Assembly (NCBI GenBank): GCA_021786555.1
Contig: JAJYNB010000148.1
Location: 1-5,138 of the forward strand
DNA: 5,138 nucleotides
Direction of reading: 5' to 3'
Source: Bacillota bacterium
GTDB lineage: Bacteria; Bacillota; Desulfitobacteriia; Desulfitobacteriales; JAJXUE01
The notes below the pieces were generated by a model. That model was given only the letters and a program-made list of their open reading frames with translations. It searched no databases and was not told where the DNA came from. Both the position numbers and the translations under genes were made by a program. Numbering within the stretch: position 1 is the stretch's first letter; each line of letters begins with the position of its first letter. This document shows, one piece after another, positions 1-5,138 of the stretch.

Positions 1-1471
1 GCTCGGGTGCAATCCCACAGCCATTGTCCTCAACGGTAATATGAATGTACTCCTTACTCTCTCTGGTACAAATCCCGCTGATAACAGAGATTTTTTTGTT
101 CTCTCCCCGACCAATCAAAGCGTCCTTAGCGTTAATTACCAGATTAACTATTACCTGTTCCAACTGCTGGCCGTTACCTGTAATCTTCGGCAAGTCGGCA
201 GGCTGGATACAGACTATTTCAATACCTTCCTGGCGGATCTGATGTCCTACCAGGCGGGAAGCACTTGACAAGATTTGTTGGATGGAAATCAGTTCCCCTT
301 CCAACTGCTGCTGCCTGGCAAAGGAAAGCAAATTTTGAATAGTAGTTTTGCAGCGAACCCCGCACTGTTTGATGTCTTCCAGCAGCTCATAACTTTCCTC
401 CTGCGGGGAAAGTTCTTTCAGCAGCAGCTGGGAATTACCCAGAATTGCCGTGAGGGGACTGTTTAGTTCATGGGCTACCCCCGCAGCCAGCTTGCCTATG
501 GCGGCTAATTTTTCCGACTGAATTAACTGAGCTTCAATTCTGACCTGTTGGGTAACATCTTTGTACACTTCAAATACTCCGTTTAACTGGCCGCTGCTCC
601 GGAACATCGGATAAGCATTGACATCGAAAATAAGCTTATCGTGCCCTTCGACCACGCGGTACATTCTCCGCGCCTCGCTGGCTCCAACCGACATGGGGCA
701 GGCAGTACACGGTTCGATTCTTTGGTGAATGATTTCATAGCATCTTTTCTTGGCAAGATCGTTGGACTTGAGTCCAAAAATATTCTTTGCTATTTCATTC
801 GATCTGGAAATCCTGTAATCACTGTCAATAATGACGATGGCATCGGTAATGGCCCGGAAACTATCTTCCCACTCGCGTTCTCTTTGCCGAACTTCAGAGA
901 ATAAGCGCATGTTGTTAAGTCCAATCGACAGGTGTTCCGCCACCTGCTGCAAGAACGCTTCATCCTGGGGAGAATAGGCATTTTCCAATCTGCTTCTCAT
1001 GTTTAAGATTCCTATGACCTTGTTCTTTAGCATTAATGGAACATATATAGCCGAACCGGGATTTTGGCCGTCACCTTGTTCAAGCCCGGTACCATCGGAT
1101 TGTCCCGGATAAACTAAACTTCGTCCACTTTTGATAACCCGCCGGCAGATGCTGTTGGGACAACATTTTGTTGATTCGAGGAACTCTCCGCCAAGTTTAG
1201 CGATTACCTTCCTACATTCGCCGTCCACCAGCATGGCCAGATTCATGTCATCAATTGGTGCCAGGGCAGCAAGCTTTTCAGCCAGATAGTGCAGAATCTG
1301 GCTGATTGGCTGGCTTAAGTTGAAAGATTTCACGATGCTGTTGATGATTTCTAACTGTTTGTTTCTGAGGGTGACTTCGTCTATTTTCTTTTGCAGCTCA
1401 ACATAATAGTTTTTCTTATAGGACGTAACTCCTGTTAGCGTTTCGATTATTTGTGCCCTGTTTAATTCCAT
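1..1471 (-). CDS. Cytosolic GAF-PAS sensor histidine kinase, partial (3' end beyond window)
   Basis: This frame stays open for 490 codons from the ATG at 1471 to the window edge, so the C-terminus is missing. No membrane segment or signal peptide is seen, so the kinase should be soluble. In order: a short helical N-terminus (about 1-50); a GAF-like domain (about 55-190) containing C86 and a KCCPNSIC cluster (C103, C104, C109); a PAS domain (about 200-310) with C244 and a PCTACP motif (C255, C258); HisKA with the likely phosphoacceptor H334 in GVAHELNSPL; and HATPase_c with N-box NLVINAKDAL (443-452) and G1 box DNGCGI (482-487). The sequence ends three residues after the G1 box, so the later ATP-binding boxes lie outside. 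An AAGGAG site 7 nt upstream supports the start. The gene begins 25 bp after the Fe-ADH and is probably cotranscribed with it, like the ErcA/ErcS-type pairs of Pseudomonas. The ligand sensed is unknown. The family call is firm; the Erc-type role is inferred. Confidence 0.93.
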   Translation of the reverse strand, partial: MELNRAQIIETLTGVTSYKKNYYVELQKKIDEVTLRNKQLEIINSIVKSFNLSQPISQILHYLAEKLAALAPIDDMNLAMLVDGECRKVIAKLGGEFLESTKCCPNSICRRVIKSGRSLVYPGQSDGTGLEQGDGQNPGSAIYVPLMLKNKVIGILNMRSRLENAYSPQDEAFLQQVAEHLSIGLNNMRLFSEVRQREREWEDSFRAITDAIVIIDSDYRISRSNEIAKNIFGLKSNDLAKKRCYEIIHQRIEPCTACPMSVGASEARRMYRVVEGHDKLIFDVNAYPMFRSSGQLNGVFEVYKDVTQQVRIEAQLIQSEKLAAIGKLAAGVAHELNSPLTAILGNSQLLLKELSPQEESYELLEDIKQCGVRCKTTIQNLLSFARQQQLEGELISIQQILSSASRLVGHQIRQEGIEIVCIQPADLPKITGNGQQLEQVIVNLVINAKDALIGRGENKKISVISGICTRESKEYIHITVEDNGCGIAPE

Positions 1472-1478
1472 GACCGCA

Positions 1479-1484
1479 CTCCTT
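1479..1484 (-). promoter_or_regulatory. Ribosome binding site of the sensor kinase
   Basis: On the minus strand the sequence AAGGAG lies 7 nt before the ATG at 1471. It is the best Shine-Dalgarno match in the 25-bp gap after the dehydrogenase stop codon, and it fixes the kinase start. Confidence 0.8.
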
Positions 1485-1496
1485 AAAAACAAATAA

Positions 1497-2645
1497 TCAT
1501 AACGCTGAGCTAAATAGGTTTTTTATGTCTCGCAGCTGTACATCTTTTGGATTTGTCAACAGGCAAACATCCTGCATTGCGTTTTCACTCAAGGTATCAA
1601 TAAATTCATCAGTAAACCCGATTTCAGAGAGTTTGGCCGGGATTCCTACGTTCCTGGCCAGCTGGCGAACTGCGTCTATTGCTTTTTGTGCTGCGTCCCT
1701 TCTACTAAGGTGAACAATATCCTGGCCCATGGCCGCCGCAATAATGCCGAACCTTTCCTCTGCTGCCGGGAGGTTAAATTCCATGACATAAGGCAGCAGG
1801 ATGGCGTTGGCCTCCCCGTGGGCCATGTCCAGGAAGCCTCCCAACTGGTGACTCATGGCGTGGACCAGTCCCAGGATGGCATTGGAAAGAGCAAGTCCAG
1901 CCTGTAAACTGGCCATGGCCATGGCGGTCTTGGCTTCCAAATCAGATCTTTTGGCCATAGACTTGGGCAAATTCTGCCACACTAATTTCATGGCGTTCAA
2001 AGCCTGCACATCGGTAAGGGGAGTCGCCGCCACAGATACGTAAGCCTCGATGGCGTGACTTAATGCATCCAGTCCGGTATTAGCGGTTAATTCCGGGCTC
2101 TTGGTGGTCAGAGTCCAAGGATCAATCAAACAGATATCGGGAACGAGGGACCGGGAGCAGATTGCCATCTTCATCTTTCGGTCAGTATTGGTGACAATTG
2201 CAAACTGGGTTACTTCAGACCCAGAGCCGGCCGTAGTAGGGATAGCGACGATAGGCGGCAGGGGGTTTTGAATTTTGTCCGGTCCCTCGTACTCCCTGAT
2301 GTTTCCATCATTGGCGCTTTGAAGGGCAACCGCCTTTGCCGCATCTACAGAACTTCCGCCCCCTATGGCAAGCACAGCGTTACAACCTGACTCCTTGTAC
2401 TGCTGCAGACCGCGGTGAATTTCGTGGTCTTTGGGGTTGCTGGTTATTTCATACCAGATCCTGGATTCAAGTCCGGCTTCACGGATGTACGGGATAGCCC
2501 TTTCCACCCAGCCAGCCTCAATAACACCGGGATCACTTACAATAAAAACCTTCTTTACCCCCAGGCGGGCCAAACTCACCCCGGTTTGGGCCAAAGCCCC
2601 AGGTCCGAAGATAATCTCCGGGGCAACAAATTTGTATAGCTCCAC
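1497..2645 (-). CDS. Iron-containing alcohol dehydrogenase, ErcA-like
   Basis: This is a full-length group III (iron-type) alcohol dehydrogenase of 382 residues, the usual size for the family. The N-terminal nucleotide-binding half carries GGGSSVDAAKA (95-105) and PTTAGSGSE (136-144). The C-terminal helical half has the expected metal ligands D193, H197, H262 and H276, with H266 also conserved. An intact active site suggests NAD(P)-linked oxidation of an alcohol or reduction of an aldehyde. Segments such as KFVAPEIIFG, VSDPGVIEAGW and QFAIVTNTDRK resemble, from memory, the ErcA group, whose Pseudomonas member regulates ethanol use. The GTG at 2645 is the start: an in-frame TAG lies one codon upstream, a purine-rich AGAGGGGTGG is well placed, and homology begins at once. 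The sensor kinase follows after 25 bp, and mycofactocin genes lie upstream. It may be a regulator, a mycofactocin-linked nicotinoprotein, or an ordinary dehydrogenase; sequence alone cannot decide. Confidence 0.94.
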   Translation of the reverse strand: MELYKFVAPEIIFGPGALAQTGVSLARLGVKKVFIVSDPGVIEAGWVERAIPYIREAGLESRIWYEITSNPKDHEIHRGLQQYKESGCNAVLAIGGGSSVDAAKAVALQSANDGNIREYEGPDKIQNPLPPIVAIPTTAGSGSEVTQFAIVTNTDRKMKMAICSRSLVPDICLIDPWTLTTKSPELTANTGLDALSHAIEAYVSVAATPLTDVQALNAMKLVWQNLPKSMAKRSDLEAKTAMAMASLQAGLALSNAILGLVHAMSHQLGGFLDMAHGEANAILLPYVMEFNLPAAEERFGIIAAAMGQDIVHLSRRDAAQKAIDAVRQLARNVGIPAKLSEIGFTDEFIDTLSENAMQDVCLLTNPKDVQLRDIKNLFSSAL

Positions 2646-2654
2646 AATCTATCG

Positions 2655-2664
2655 CCACCCCTCT
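2655..2664 (-). promoter_or_regulatory. Ribosome binding site of the Fe-ADH GTG start
   Basis: The minus-strand sequence AGAGGGGTGG ends 9 nt before the GTG at 2645. With the in-frame TAG at 2649-2651 directly upstream, it makes this GTG the only sensible start for the dehydrogenase. Confidence 0.65.
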
Positions 2665-2690
2665 GCTCCGGGTTCAGTTTCTATCAAAAT

Positions 2691-2707
2691 AATTCGCGTA
2701 ATCGCGT
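2691..2707. repeat. Short tandem direct repeat AATTCGCGT/AATCGCGT
   Basis: Two near-identical units, AATTCGCGT (2691-2699) and AATCGCGT (2700-2707), sit head to tail about 46 bp upstream of the Fe-ADH start. On the minus strand the pair reads ACGCGATT then ACGCGAATT. Tandem sites of this kind can bind a regulator, but the units are short and chance is possible. Confidence 0.3.
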
Positions 2708-2713
2708 GCCAAA

Positions 2714-2728
2714 TCCTTCCAGCAAAAT
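2714..2728. promoter_or_regulatory. Perfect 15-bp palindrome, possible operator upstream of the Fe-ADH
   Basis: AAAATTC and GAATTTT form perfect 7-bp arms around one central base (2721). The site lies in the only sizeable intergenic gap, about 70 bp before the Fe-ADH GTG, where a dimeric repressor or activator could act. It is AT-rich with no following U-tract, so it does not look like a terminator. No matching regulator gene is seen in the window. Confidence 0.35.
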
Positions 2729-2767
2729 TCTGAATTTTATGATAATCTAAATGCTTCACTGGCAACT

Positions 2768-2794
2768 CCGGCATTGTTTCGTCCTACTTGCCGG
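2768..2794 (-). repeat. Inverted repeat just after the mftE stop codon
   Basis: CCGGCA (2768-2773) and TGCCGG (2789-2794) are perfect 6-bp arms around a 15-nt loop, starting one base after the mftE stop codon. In the minus-strand transcript this could form a short GC-rich stem that limits read-through or protects the 3' end of the mft message. No run of U follows, so I do not call a rho-independent terminator. Confidence 0.35.
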
Positions 2795-2795
2795 G

Positions 2796-3590
2796 CTACG
2801 AGCTTAGTGAGCTGCCTGACAGTCCAAATTCCTCGCTTAGAAAGTCTAAAAGACTTGACTCGATATCAGACAAGAGTAATCTCCCTCTTTTAGCGGACGC
2901 CATTTCCGGGTCTCCCCAAATTCCGCTAGAGTCCCTGATCAGGTTGCGGAACTGCTCCCGGTTTATCTGCCCCAATTGGGTAACCCCTGCAACATCAGGA
3001 AAGTTCTTCATGCCTTTTAGTTTTCTGACCATACTTGGAAAAATGGCACAAATCAAGGATGTTTCCCAGGCGTTGGCATGCAACCCCCATTCGAGGCTGC
3101 AAAGATAGGCCCTTTGCTCTGGCGAAAGCCTATCCCAATAAGATAGGACTAACAAAGCAGTATTCGGGTTCAGTTTATCTGCAATTCTTTCCCTAACCTT
3201 ACTCAAATACTCTTCGTTACCGCCGTGGCCATTCAGGATAATAATTTTTCGGAAACCGCTCGTTTGAAGGGATAAAACTACTTCGGCAAGCAAACTGGAC
3301 AGGGTGTCAGCTGAAATGGTAACCGTCCCGGCAAAATCCATGTGTTCGGGTGAAATACTGAACCAGACCGGAGGGAGCACAACGCCCCCAAGTTTAACGG
3401 CCAGGCGGTGACAGATTTCAAAGCAGATGAAAGTGTCCGTCCCCAAGGGTGCGTGGGGGCCATGCTGTTCAAAAGAACCCAAAGGAATGATTGCCAGATG
3501 GTTTGGCATTTGAACATAGGTTTTTACTTCGGGGCTACACCAGGTTTCTAACTGAACCGATTTCACAGTCCGTTCCCTGTCCCGCATCAT
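2796..3590 (-). CDS. mftE: Creatininase-family metallopeptidase, probable mycofactocin MftE
   Basis: This 264-residue creatininase-fold protein has the metal-site motifs in order: IPLGSFEQHGPHAPLGTDT (35-53; E41, H43, D52), SPEHMDFAGTVTIS (80-93), NGHGGNEE (120-127; H122) and HANAWETS (171-178; E176), then GIWGDP and AKRGR near the C-terminus. Creatininase relatives are Zn/Mn amidohydrolases. MftE, a member of this family, cleaves the C-terminal dipeptide from the MftC-modified MftA peptide to release the mycofactocin core. The family call is firm. The MftE role rests mainly on the MftF-like gene two genes upstream plus general resemblance. The start overlaps larB by 56 bp; ATG ATG occurs at 3590/3587 with AAGG directly before it and a G-rich run 6 nt further up. 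GTG at codon 9 is an alternative, since family similarity begins near residue 14. Translational coupling to larB is likely. Other creatininase-type amidases cannot be excluded. Confidence 0.85.
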   Translation of the reverse strand: MMRDRERTVKSVQLETWCSPEVKTYVQMPNHLAIIPLGSFEQHGPHAPLGTDTFICFEICHRLAVKLGGVVLPPVWFSISPEHMDFAGTVTISADTLSSLLAEVVLSLQTSGFRKIIILNGHGGNEEYLSKVRERIADKLNPNTALLVLSYWDRLSPEQRAYLCSLEWGLHANAWETSLICAIFPSMVRKLKGMKNFPDVAGVTQLGQINREQFRNLIRDSSGIWGDPEMASAKRGRLLLSDIESSLLDFLSEEFGLSGSSLSS

Positions 3591-4407
3591 CCTTAACCCC
3601 CACCGCAGCCTTATTGATTAGGCCTGCGTTAAACCCAGCGCCAAAACCATTGTCAATATTTACCACACTAACGTTGGAAGAACAACTGTTCAACATGCTG
3701 AGCAGAGCGGCGACCCCGTTAAAACTTGCCCCATAGCCAATGCTGGTGGGCACAGCAATCACCGGTTTATCCACCATACCACCGACGACGCTGGCCAAAG
3801 CTCCTTCCATGCCGGCAACCACTACCACCACATTGGCCCGGTACAATAGATGGCGTTGGCTCAGAAGCCTGTGCAGTCCTGCGACACCCACGTCATACAG
3901 CCTCTCCACCTTGTTCCCCATCAGTTCACAAGTGATGGCTGCTTCTTCGGCCACCGGCAAATCGGCCGTCCCGGCGCTGACCACCAGTACGCTCCCCCTG
4001 GAGTGCTGGGGCCCTCTCCTTACCGCAATCGTCCTGGCAAGACCATCATATACTGCATCCGGAATCGCCTTTTTCACCGCGTCATAAACTTCTTGAGCTG
4101 CCCGCGTAGCGAGTATGTTGCCGTAACTGGTTGCTGCCAGTTTTTTGGCGATCTCCACCACCTGCTCGACGGTTTTGCCCTGACAATAGATTACTTCCGG
4201 AAAACCCTGACGCTGGTGCCTGTGGTGGTCAACTTTGGCAAAACCCAGGTCTTCATAAGGCAGGAATTTGTATTCCCCGAGGGCATCGTCTATGCCCAGT
4301 TCCCCGCTGCGAATCATTTCGAAAAGCCGTCTCAGCTTTTTCTCCCCGAGGTTGGAAATGTCACTTTGTTCAGCCTGACCAGGCCGGTTTTTGACTGGGT
4401 TTTTCAT
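3535..4407 (-). CDS. larB: LarB-type pyridinium-3,5-biscarboxylate mononucleotide synthase
   Basis: LarB carboxylates nicotinic acid adenine dinucleotide and releases AMP, giving pyridinium-3,5-biscarboxylic acid mononucleotide, the first step to the nickel-pincer nucleotide of lactate racemase. From the ATG at 4407 the protein has 290 residues. It shows a helical N-terminal segment (LRRLFEMI, 25-32), the LarB hallmark VDHHRHQRQGFPEVI (59-73), then a PurE/AIR-carboxylase-like domain: VSAGTADLPVAEEA (143-156), YDVGVAGLHRL (171-181), AGMEG (198-202), PTSIGYG (220-226), NSC with C242 (the likely nucleophile) and IDNGFGAG (251-258). The tail runs about 32 residues past GFGAG, longer than I expect for LarB, and overlaps mftE. 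An alternative ATG at 4431 overlaps the mftF stop as ATGA but has no ribosome site; the strong AAGGGAGGT lies between the two ATGs and favours 4407. No other lar genes are in the window. A role in mycofactocin or nicotinoprotein chemistry is speculation. Confidence 0.92.
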   Translation of the reverse strand: MKNPVKNRPGQAEQSDISNLGEKKLRRLFEMIRSGELGIDDALGEYKFLPYEDLGFAKVDHHRHQRQGFPEVIYCQGKTVEQVVEIAKKLAATSYGNILATRAAQEVYDAVKKAIPDAVYDGLARTIAVRRGPQHSRGSVLVVSAGTADLPVAEEAAITCELMGNKVERLYDVGVAGLHRLLSQRHLLYRANVVVVVAGMEGALASVVGGMVDKPVIAVPTSIGYGASFNGVAALLSMLNSCSSNVSVVNIDNGFGAGFNAGLINKAAVGVKDDAGQGTDCEIGSVRNLV

Positions 4408-4419
4408 TTTCAGATTTGG

Positions 4420-4428
4420 ACCTCCCTT
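4420..4428 (-). promoter_or_regulatory. Strong Shine-Dalgarno that decides the larB start
   Basis: The minus-strand sequence AAGGGAGGT lies just downstream of the ATG at 4431 and 12 nt before the ATG at 4407, in the same frame. A ribosome site inside codons 2-4 cannot serve the upstream ATG, so it points to 4407. The 12-nt spacing is long; the in-frame CTG at 4413 would have a 6-nt spacing and is a less likely rare start. Confidence 0.6.
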
Positions 4429-5138
4429 CATTTGTCAAAAAAGCCAAAAGACCAAATTGCCTTCTTCTGATGCCGCGGCGCAGGAGGCAGTGTCCCATCT
4501 GCCCTGATAAAATCCATCCGCAGCGGACGCCAGTTGTGTTCAGCCAGACAGCCGCGCAGAACCCCGGTTTGATAGGCGGCATCCTCCAAACAGTGATACA
4601 GAATAAAGGAACCAGACCCTAAAGCGGGCTTCTTTAACCTGTAATCCACAATGCCTGACAGTCCATGGACCAGGGCCAGAACCGCAGCAGCGGGGGGGAA
4701 GAGCAACAGTGTCAGCCCAGTGGCAAATATTGAGTAATAACGGGAGAAATGCTGACTGTAGACATAAGCTGCGGTTGCCTGGGACTTGAATATGAGCCGG
4801 AAAACTTGGCTGAAACCGGGGTTGCAGCCGGCTTTTTTTGCTTGGAAAAACTTCCGCCCCGACTGAAACAGCTGATTAAGCACAATTAACGCCGCGCCTG
4901 TGGCCAACCCGGGAAGGACTCCGGCCAGAAGTGTTACCAGGACCGTAATTCCTACAATGGAGATATGACCTGGAAAGAAATACAACCTGCGTTTTTCCAC
5001 CGGAAACCTGGCCTGCAGTACTGCCTCTGACTGCCCGTAGTTATGCCTTCTTCTCAGAAATGGGATGAGCCGGGCACGGTGGTGATGAAAAACCTTGCCT
5101 GAAGGCAGGTAGTAGATGTTTCCCCCTTGTTCCAGCAG
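4428..5138 (-). CDS. mftF: Mycofactocin glycosyltransferase MftF, C-terminal part (5' end beyond window)
   Basis: The frame is open from the window edge to a TGA at 4428, giving 236 residues with no start needed inside the window; the GTG at 5000 is an internal valine. Residues 1-46 look like the end of a family-2 glycosyltransferase domain: GGNIYYLPSGKVFHHHR (5-21), then FLRRRHNYGQSEA (26-38). Two hydrophobic stretches follow (about 59-87, probably a hairpin, and about 135-160), then a tail with LEDAAYQTGVLRGCL (184-198). This resembles the MftF tail, which as I recall carries a DDxAYgaGvw-like segment. MftF builds a beta-1,4-glucan on the released mycofactocin core at the membrane. Its stop overlaps the alternative larB ATG as ATGA, and a probable mftE lies two genes downstream, which supports the call. 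Another membrane-anchored GT2 enzyme is the alternative. The upstream window should hold the catalytic half and perhaps mftA-D. Confidence 0.82.
   Translation of the reverse strand: MLEQGGNIYYLPSGKVFHHHRARLIPFLRRRHNYGQSEAVLQARFPVEKRRLYFFPGHISIVGITVLVTLLAGVLPGLATGAALIVLNQLFQSGRKFFQAKKAGCNPGFSQVFRLIFKSQATAAYVYSQHFSRYYSIFATGLTLLLFPPAAAVLALVHGLSGIVDYRLKKPALGSGSFILYHCLEDAAYQTGVLRGCLAEHNWRPLRMDFIRADGTLPPAPRHQKKAIWSFGFFDK

Noticed and set aside
41..981. Several 60-90 codon open frames on both strands in the left third
   Set aside because: They are shadows of the continuous sensor-kinase frame on the minus strand, which has no stop in the window and shows HisKA, HATPase, PAS and GAF motifs.
2691..2715. 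Sigma-54 promoter upstream of the Fe-ADH
   Set aside because: The -24 box TTGGCACG is good, but at the required spacing the -12 position reads CG rather than GC and the TTGC element is absent, so it is not listed as a feature.
2768..2794. Rho-independent terminator after mftE
   Set aside because: The 6-bp GC stem has a 15-nt loop and no U-tract behind it on the minus strand.
2788..3108. 106-codon plus-strand open frame opposite the creatininase gene
   Set aside because: It is antisense to a well-supported gene and shows no motif or ribosome site of its own.
3850..4470. 206-codon plus-strand open frame across the larB region
   Set aside because: It is antisense to a clear LarB frame with conserved motifs, has no recognisable domain and no convincing ribosome site, and is explained by the codon composition of the real gene.
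4692..4698. Run of seven G (C on the coding strand) in mftF as a phase-variation tract
   Set aside because: Seven bases is short, the frame is intact, and the run encodes part of a normal hydrophobic segment (FPPAA).
4428..5000. A complete 190-residue protein starting at the GTG at 5000
   Set aside because: The frame continues upstream to the window edge with glycosyltransferase-like sequence (GGNIYYLPSGKV, YGQSEA), so the GTG is an internal valine codon.

Overview
All recognisable genes in this window lie on the minus strand and read right to left as one tight gene string. Five coding regions fill almost everything, and two of them run off the window edges. In transcription order they are: the C-terminal part of a membrane-associated family-2 glycosyltransferase matching MftF of mycofactocin biosynthesis (4428-5138, 5' end outside); a LarB-type protein of nickel-pincer-nucleotide synthesis (3535-4407); a creatininase-family protein best read as the mycofactocin peptidase MftE (2796-3590); a 150-bp gap with palindromic and repeated sequence; an iron-containing alcohol dehydrogenase of the ErcA-like group (1497-2645); and a soluble GAF-PAS-HisKA-HATPase sensor kinase (1-1471, 3' end outside).

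The first three genes are translationally coupled. mftF and larB share at least an ATGA junction, and larB and mftE overlap by 56 bp. MftF and MftE are late steps in making mycofactocin, the peptide-derived redox cofactor used by nicotinoprotein alcohol dehydrogenases. MftE releases the modified C-terminal Val-Tyr of the MftA precursor, and MftF adds a glucan chain. The Fe-ADH may be a partner dehydrogenase or an ErcA-like regulator working with the kinase 25 bp downstream. Pseudomonas aeruginosa has an analogous ercA-plus-sensor-kinase arrangement beside its PQQ genes, so this locus looks like a mycofactocin counterpart of that layout.

The most unusual element is LarB inside a mycofactocin operon. 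LarB acts on nicotinic acid adenine dinucleotide to start the lactate racemase cofactor, and neither larA, larC nor larE is visible here.

No taxonomic marker is present. Strong AAGGAG-type ribosome sites, moderate GC, ErcA/PAS-kinase genes and mycofactocin genes fit an anaerobic Firmicute of the Peptococcaceae type (Pelotomaculum/Desulfotomaculum relatives), but that is an inference from gene content and recall, not a search. No tRNA, rRNA, CRISPR, insertion sequence or convincing rho-independent terminator was seen.
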